A stretch of 64,000 nucleotides of DNA from Dendrobium chrysotoxum (Eukaryota; Streptophyta; Magnoliopsida; Asparagales; Orchidaceae): assembly GCA_019925795.1 (NCBI GenBank), contig CM034314.1, positions 78,116,780-78,180,779 on the forward strand, written 5' to 3'. The position numbers and the translations under genes are program-made. Positions 59,204 to 64,000 of this stretch are shown here, one piece after another; within the stretch, counting starts at the first letter, position 1; each line of letters starts with the position of its first letter. Under the pieces are notes generated by a model. The model saw nothing but the letters and a program-made list of their open reading frames with translations, was not told where the DNA came from and ran no database searches.

Positions 59204-59610
59204 AAATTATATTAATTAATTTAATTAAATTAATGTGTAATTAAGTATTTAAGAATAACACCCTCCTTCGCTGCCGTTCGCGTGAGGTAGAGCTCCCTCT
59301 TCCGCTTCCCAGGATCGCGTGGGGTAGAGCTTCGAGCGAGTCAGTTGCCATTGCCTGTCTAGGGTTTGCTTTTCCTCTTCTGCATTTTTTCGCTGCTGTT
59401 CTGCTTCTCGTGAAGTAGAGTTCTGAGCGGGTCCAAGCTTCTTCGCCTCCTCCTCCGACGTTGTTCCTGTCGGAGCTCGCCGCGAAGGTAACGATATTTC
59501 TCCCCTTTCGCGCTCTTCTTCGGTCGGGATTCTTTTCCCCTCGCGCCACACGAATACCTTAAATCCGCCGAACCGAAGGATTTCGTAAAACCGGGATTTA
59601 CCAGATATAA
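59204..59610 (+). repeat. Dispersed 'leader-like' repeat, copy C (upstream of the NOM1-like gene)
   Basis: An AT-rich start, then TAGGGTTTGCTTTTCCTC, CTTCTTCGCCTCCTCCTCC, CCCTTTCGCGCTC, and TTAAATCCGCCGAACC with GGATTTCGTAAAACC. Block order matches copy A (11160-11420). Its left half appears to be on the far side of the MULE (42664-43219), so the MULE probably inserted into this copy. It ends about 50 bp before the first recognised exon of the downstream gene. Confidence 0.55.
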
Positions 59611-59664
59611 TATGGGTAAGTGAAGCATAGGGTTTTCTATTTCCATAACGTCCTCTTCTTCTAG

Positions 59665-61118
59665 GATCTCAACGGATGTTCTTTTCTGTTTATTCTACTT
59701 GCTTACGTTTCGTGAAGATGGAAATAAAGGCGAGACCCGAAAGGAGAGGAGAAAGGAAGTCCGCTTGCGTAAGCGACAGAAGCAGTGTACCTCATGGCTT
59801 GGTCATCAGGTTCTCTATTTTTTATTTTTTTGAATCTTTTTCTCTTGTTGCCCTTGGGAAATTTAACTTGTGGGTACTGTGGGTCAATGTGACAATTAAG
59901 GCGAACTTACTATAAGATCTAATACATATAGATATCTGAAGTTTATTTCATGAAATGTTATCAATGATACGATTTTATAAATTAAACTATGAATTTGTGG
60001 AAGCAGAATAGAAAAATGGAGAAGGCAAAAGAGAAAAAGAAACAGTTCCTTAATTCAAAGCCAACTCCTAAAGGGATTGCTATCGCAAAGAAGGATAAGG
60101 GAAAGAACAGCTCTTCAGGAAGTGTTTTCTCTGCAAATAATAAAGTGGAAAAGGGTTTGGAGAGGAGGCCAAAAAGCAAGTTCCACGAGTACTTGAAGAT
60201 GGAGATGACCAAAGGTGTTATTAGTGCAGAGGAGGATCTCGAGATGGAAAGGAAGTTGGCAAAGAAATTGAAGCTAAATGAAAGGAAATTGGGTGGTCTG
60301 AATGATGGATTAGACATGTTAATTGAAGGGATCACATCTGAATTGGGCAGCAAGTTTGATGGTTTTTCAGCTGCAGAATATGATTATGATCAGAATGGTT
60401 TGAAAGTTAAGATGGGAAAAAGGAAGCTTGAGGAGTTATCTGTAGGAGATGAGGCTGATGAGAGTGAGAAGGAGGTTAAGATTATTATTGAAGGAAAGAA
60501 GCACAAGAGGAGAAAGATTTCTAAAGCATTGGTTAAGCAGTTGGAGGAACACTTACCTATTGATAATACAATTGATGCTGCTGAATATCGAGATGTGTCA
60601 ATTGTAGAACCTCCTCATGAAAAAATAAAACCAGATGCAAGTGTGAAGTACATAGCTCCTCATTTACGAGCTAGCTCTATGTGTGAATCTGAAGAGCATG
60701 CACAGATTCGCCGTAGGGTGAGAGGTAATTGTTGCTGATATTGTTCATGTGGATTTCTATTTTGTGTTTATTAATGTTCTCTCCTTTGTAGTTTCTTGTT
60801 TTAATTTTATTTTTTTTCTTAATGTTTCAGGATTCTTGAATAAACTTTCTGAATCTAACGTGGAGTCAATTTCTGGAGATGTGGCTGCAATTTTTCAAGT
60901 ACTAGTTTCAATATGCATTTTGATTAAACCAAAAGCTTCTTTGATGCTTTCAGTATATGTTTTGAGTTCCATTATCTCAAGAGTTTATCATATGACATCA
61001 TTGTATTTTTTTCGGTAGCCCTGACATTTTTATAGTCAGTTACTCGCAGTGTTGGCTGTCAAATAGTTGGTTTGGAGATTGTGGCATCATGTGTAGGGGG
61101 GCCACGTGGAAATGAACA
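59665..61118 (+). CDS. NOM1/SGD1-like nucleolar MIF4G-domain protein, 5' exons (partial)
   Basis: Exons recognised: 59665-59809, 60007-60724, 60831-60898 and 61036-61118, with GT...AG borders and matching phases. Exon 1 in the conserved frame reads ETRKERRKEVRLRKRQKQ...SWLGHQ. Exon 2 is a lysine-rich nucleolar-type region (LEMERKLAKKLKLNERKLGG, GKKHKRRKISKALVKQLEEH) ending in KYIAPHLRAS and RRRVRG. Exons 3 and 4 start the MIF4G domain (FLNKLSESNVESISGDVAAI; SVTRSVGCQIVGLEIVASC, GGPRGNEQ). The family acts in 18S rRNA maturation in the nucleolus, from knowledge of yeast Sgd1 and human NOM1. The remaining MIF4G and MA3 exons are not in the window. The conserved frame of exon 1 has no ATG after an in-frame TGA at 59621. 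The ATGs at 59676 and 59718 lie one base out of frame. Confidence 0.8.
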
Positions 61119-61586
61119 GTAAGATCTCTTGTCTCTTACCTTATATTTAAGTTAAAGCTACTTTTTTAATTTTTTACTGATCCTATATAAAGCGGATGTT
61201 ATTAATAAAACATCTGTGTTTGCCTATTAAAATGAGAAAAAAAAAAGAGCTAATTATTTATCTGTTAATATTATTCAATTAACAAATAGTTCCATTTTGT
61301 TCATTTAACAATTAATACCATTTTTTCTTGTTTGAGGATTGACATGGAAATTTATTTATGCATAGTTTCAGATTTTCAGTCTAGTCAAATATTGACAAAG
61401 ATGGACTTTACCTGATGTTTGTTCTGCCAAGGTCATCGTAGGATGCCATGTTAATTTATTGAACAGACTCACTAAACTATCTTTTAACTCTACAATTGAT
61501 TTTGTTGAGGTTGAATAATTATTTTGTAATTGAAAATAATTTTTGTGGTTGTTAATAGTTTCTATGCATCTTTGCTACATATATTT

Positions 61587-62572
61587 AAGGATATGTTTGC
61601 AGGAGATGTTACTTGTGTTCAAACACAAGGTGGTTTGACCAAGTATTTTCCTATTTCAGTTGGATTACATCAAGGATCATCTGTAAGCCCGTATTTGTTT
61701 GCTTTAGTAATGGATGTTCTCACTAGACATTTGCAAGAGCCAAGAGGTTGTACCTTGGTGTATGCTTTTTGCTGATGATATTCTTCTTGTTGATAAGACT
61801 AGAGAGGGAGTTGAAGGTAAACTTAAATTTTGGAGGTCAACCTTAGAGTCTAAAGGCTTTCGTTTGAGTAGATCTAAAATTGAATATATGGAGGATAATT
61901 TTAATAATAATAGATCTAGTGGGGGGATTGCGGCTTTGGGCGATCAAGTCAGTAAGAAGTGTACACATTTTAGATATCTTGGGTCTATTGTTCAGAGTGA
62001 TGGTGAAATAGATGGGGATATTATTAGTAGAATTCTAGTTGGATGGTTGAAGTGGAGGAATGCATTGGGCTTGTTGTATGATAGAAAAGTCCCCCTCAAA
62101 CTTAAGGGAAAATTCTATAAGATGGTGGTGAGACCTGCAATGCTTTATGGTGCAGAATGTTGGCTATTAAAAGAGAAGCATAATATTAAGTTAAGTGTTG
62201 CAGAGATGAGGATGCTCAGGTGGATGAGTGACTTTACTCTTAGAGACAGGACACAAAATGGGCATATACGTGGAAAGGTTGGAGTTGTTCCAGTGGAAGA
62301 TAAGATTTGAGAGATTCGCCTTAGATGGTTTGGTCACATAAAACGGCGCCCTTCCGATGATTTGGTTAGAAAAGTAGATGTATTAGATTTGACTTATGTT
62401 AAAAAAGGTAGAGGTAGACCTAAAAAGACTTGGTTAGAAAATATTAAAAATGACCTTTCTTTATTAGATTTAAATGAGAATTTGACTCTTAACATGATAC
62501 AATGGAGAAAAATGATTCATGTAGCCGACCTCATATAGTGGGATACAGGCTTGATGTTGTTGTTGTTGTTGT
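61587..62572 (+). mobile_element. RTE-type LINE, 5'-truncated copy
   Basis: Homology to the element at 14940 starts near AAGGATATGTTTGCAGG (61587) inside the RT domain and runs to the TTGTTGTTGTTGT tail. The frame is better kept than in the long copy. 61714-62310 encodes the RT C-terminus with catalytic FADD (WCMLFADDILL), WRSTLESKGFRLSR, YLGSIVQSDGEIDG and MLRWMSD. A short out-of-place insertion near 61738 shifts the frame just before FADD, and a TGA stop follows at 62308. It lies after the last recognised NOM1-like exon, presumably in an intron. No target duplication was identified. Confidence 0.85.
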
Positions 62573-63348
62573 AACTTAAAAGTCATCCTAGGATGTGAAC
62601 TAAACTTTTTAACTTTTGAAATTTCATTGTTGTTTTCAAGAAAAAATAACCACGCATTTCTTTTTCTCCCTGCTGTAGAATGCAAATATTTATACCATAC
62701 AATAAAGTGAAAAAGCTTGCTTGTAGGAGCTCTTGAACCTGATCCGACCATGGAAAGATAAGTTGTTTTGGAGGGAGCTGGGTACTGAATCCATCTGTCA
62801 ACCCCTTTTGATGATATCAATAATGAAAGAAATGATCAAATGAGAACGGTTTTTTGATGCTAAACTTTTCTAGAAAAAGTTGGCACACCACATACTTAGG
62901 CATGCTATACCATGAAGGGAACTTGGTTTATTCTATGCTTGTTAACAAAAAGGGTTAGTGTAATGATAAGGTTTATTTATTTAATGCTACGTTAGAAAGA
63001 TGGTTTGATTTTTCGATTAGATTGACTAGTGAAGACCAGGCTTTGAGTGTTGACAATGGTGATGGTTATTACAAATACTTTAGATTTTTTTTAAAAAGTC
63101 AGTTATAATTAAAAAAGTAGTTTGGTAGAAGTAGTTATTGGAAAAGTAGTTTGGCTTCAAATGATTAGCTGGCTCTGATGTGATAAAGTGATTTGAACAA
63201 TTTGTTGATTTTAAAGATTCAAGTTGAAATTATACTTATAATTTATAACGTCATCTCATCATTGTATTTGAGTCTTAATTGTTAAGCTATGTTACACTGT
63301 GTAGCTATGGAGAAGGTATCATAATGGTTGCGTGGTGTAGAACTAAGT
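62573..63348. other. Probable intron or flank of the NOM1-like gene
   Basis: I searched by eye for the next MIF4G exon and did not find one. The sequence is AT-rich and shows no element ends. Confidence 0.4.
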
Positions 63349-64000
63349 TGATGAGGACATCGGAGATCAACGGCTACGATTTGGAGTTTTTTTTTTGATG
63401 TGTTTTATGTACTAGTTTATTTTATATTTATGTTTTTCCCATTTTACCCCTAGGGGTAGTCATGTGGTGTTGTAGCCCGAAAGGCATTTTAGTCATTGTT
63501 TCTTTTCTTTTCATGAGACCTATTTATAGGCTAGTTCTCTTGTATTTGGGGTTAATGATGATTATGAATAAAATTTCTGTGTTTTACTTTTGTGAGAGTT
63601 TGAGGGTTCTTGGAGAGAATTTGGAGAAAGTCCCTTGGTGAAGGGCAATGCAATACCCACCAATCTTGGAAGCGTCCGGATTTGTGGTTCTTCCTTACCT
63701 TCTTTTCTCTCTTTTCCCCTTCTCTCCCTAGCCGCCGGCCATCCAAACTTCCACTCCCTCAAAGCCGCTCCACTCATACACCACTTTCCCTTCCACCTCC
63801 ACACCACCAAGACATCTCCCTCCCAATCCTTGCCGCCGGCCAAACCCCTCCCTAGCCTTTTTTCTTTCTTCCCCTAACCCGCCGGCCCCTTCCCACCTCC
63901 CCAAGCCACCGGCCTCCTAAACTCTCCCCAACGCCGGTTTCCCCTAGATCCCCTCACCACCTGCCTCCCCTAGTCTCCACTAGCCGGCCATCCCTTCCCC
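63349..64000 (+). mobile_element. 5' part of an LTR related to the Ty3 chromovirus LTR (runs off window)
   Basis: Starts TGATGAGGACATC like the LTR at 21324. It shares the order of features: TACGATTTGGAG versus CACGATTTGTAG, TTGTAGCCCGAAAGGC, GAGACCTATTTATAGG (TATA-like) and a C-rich part with CCGCCGGCC words from 63730. Identity is much lower than between the two LTRs of the complete element, so it is a separate family member. Solo LTR or full element cannot be told from here. Confidence 0.8.

Noticed and set aside
59989..60006. ATG at 59989 as the start of the NOM1-like protein
   Set aside because: These six codons lie before a CAG acceptor, and conserved sequence exists in an upstream exon in phase.

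Overview
This is a plant nuclear genome window. The protein-coding genes are interrupted by introns, there are plant-specific transcription factors (VOZ, PTF2), and most of the sequence is transposable element. PTF2 and the first VOZ exon have a GC-rich 5' part followed by AT-richer coding sequence. Together with the look of the OPA3-like protein, this hints at a monocot, but I hold that loosely.

Layout. 1-3631 (minus): the first two coding exons of a VOZ transcription-factor gene. The rest is not visible and presumably lies left of the window behind a long intron that carries a solo LTR. 3632-11600: AT-rich, gene-poor DNA with several tandem repeats, including a 90-bp satellite-like array, and a dispersed 'leader-like' repeat. 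11653-13257 (plus): PTF2, a plant-specific TFIIB-related protein, as an uninterrupted reading frame. 14940-18083: a nearly full-length but dead RTE-type LINE with a 16-bp target duplication. 20480-20607: a tRNA-like SINE. 21324-27630: a young Ty3 chromovirus whose gag and protease are missing and whose 5' junction is rearranged. 27854-32562: weak exon-like remnants only. 32563-39941 (minus): a four-exon OPA3-like gene whose introns carry MITEs, microsatellites and a 0.9-kb tandem duplication. 40449-42900: a SINE, MITEs and an inverted-repeat structure.

43229-59194 is a nested transposon stack, the most striking part of the window. A Mutator-like element (MULE) has matching terminal inverted repeats and a 9-bp target duplication. 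It carries two convergent genes: a GRF-type zinc-finger/membrane protein (plus) and a mudrA-like transposase (minus, internally deleted). A non-autonomous hAT element (44265-55863, 8-bp target duplication) sits inside the GRF gene. The hAT carries what looks like a captured piece of a FY-type polyadenylation factor. A Copia element of Sirevirus type (44913-54937), with palindrome-packed LTRs, is inserted in that captured piece. The MULE itself appears to have landed inside a copy of the dispersed leader-like repeat.

59665-61118 (plus): the first exons of a NOM1/SGD1-like nucleolar MIF4G-domain gene, with a reading-frame problem at its start. It is followed by a second, 5'-truncated RTE LINE (61587-62572). 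At 63349 the 5' end of another LTR, related to the Ty3 element, runs off the window. No rRNA genes, CRISPR arrays or free-standing tRNA genes were seen.
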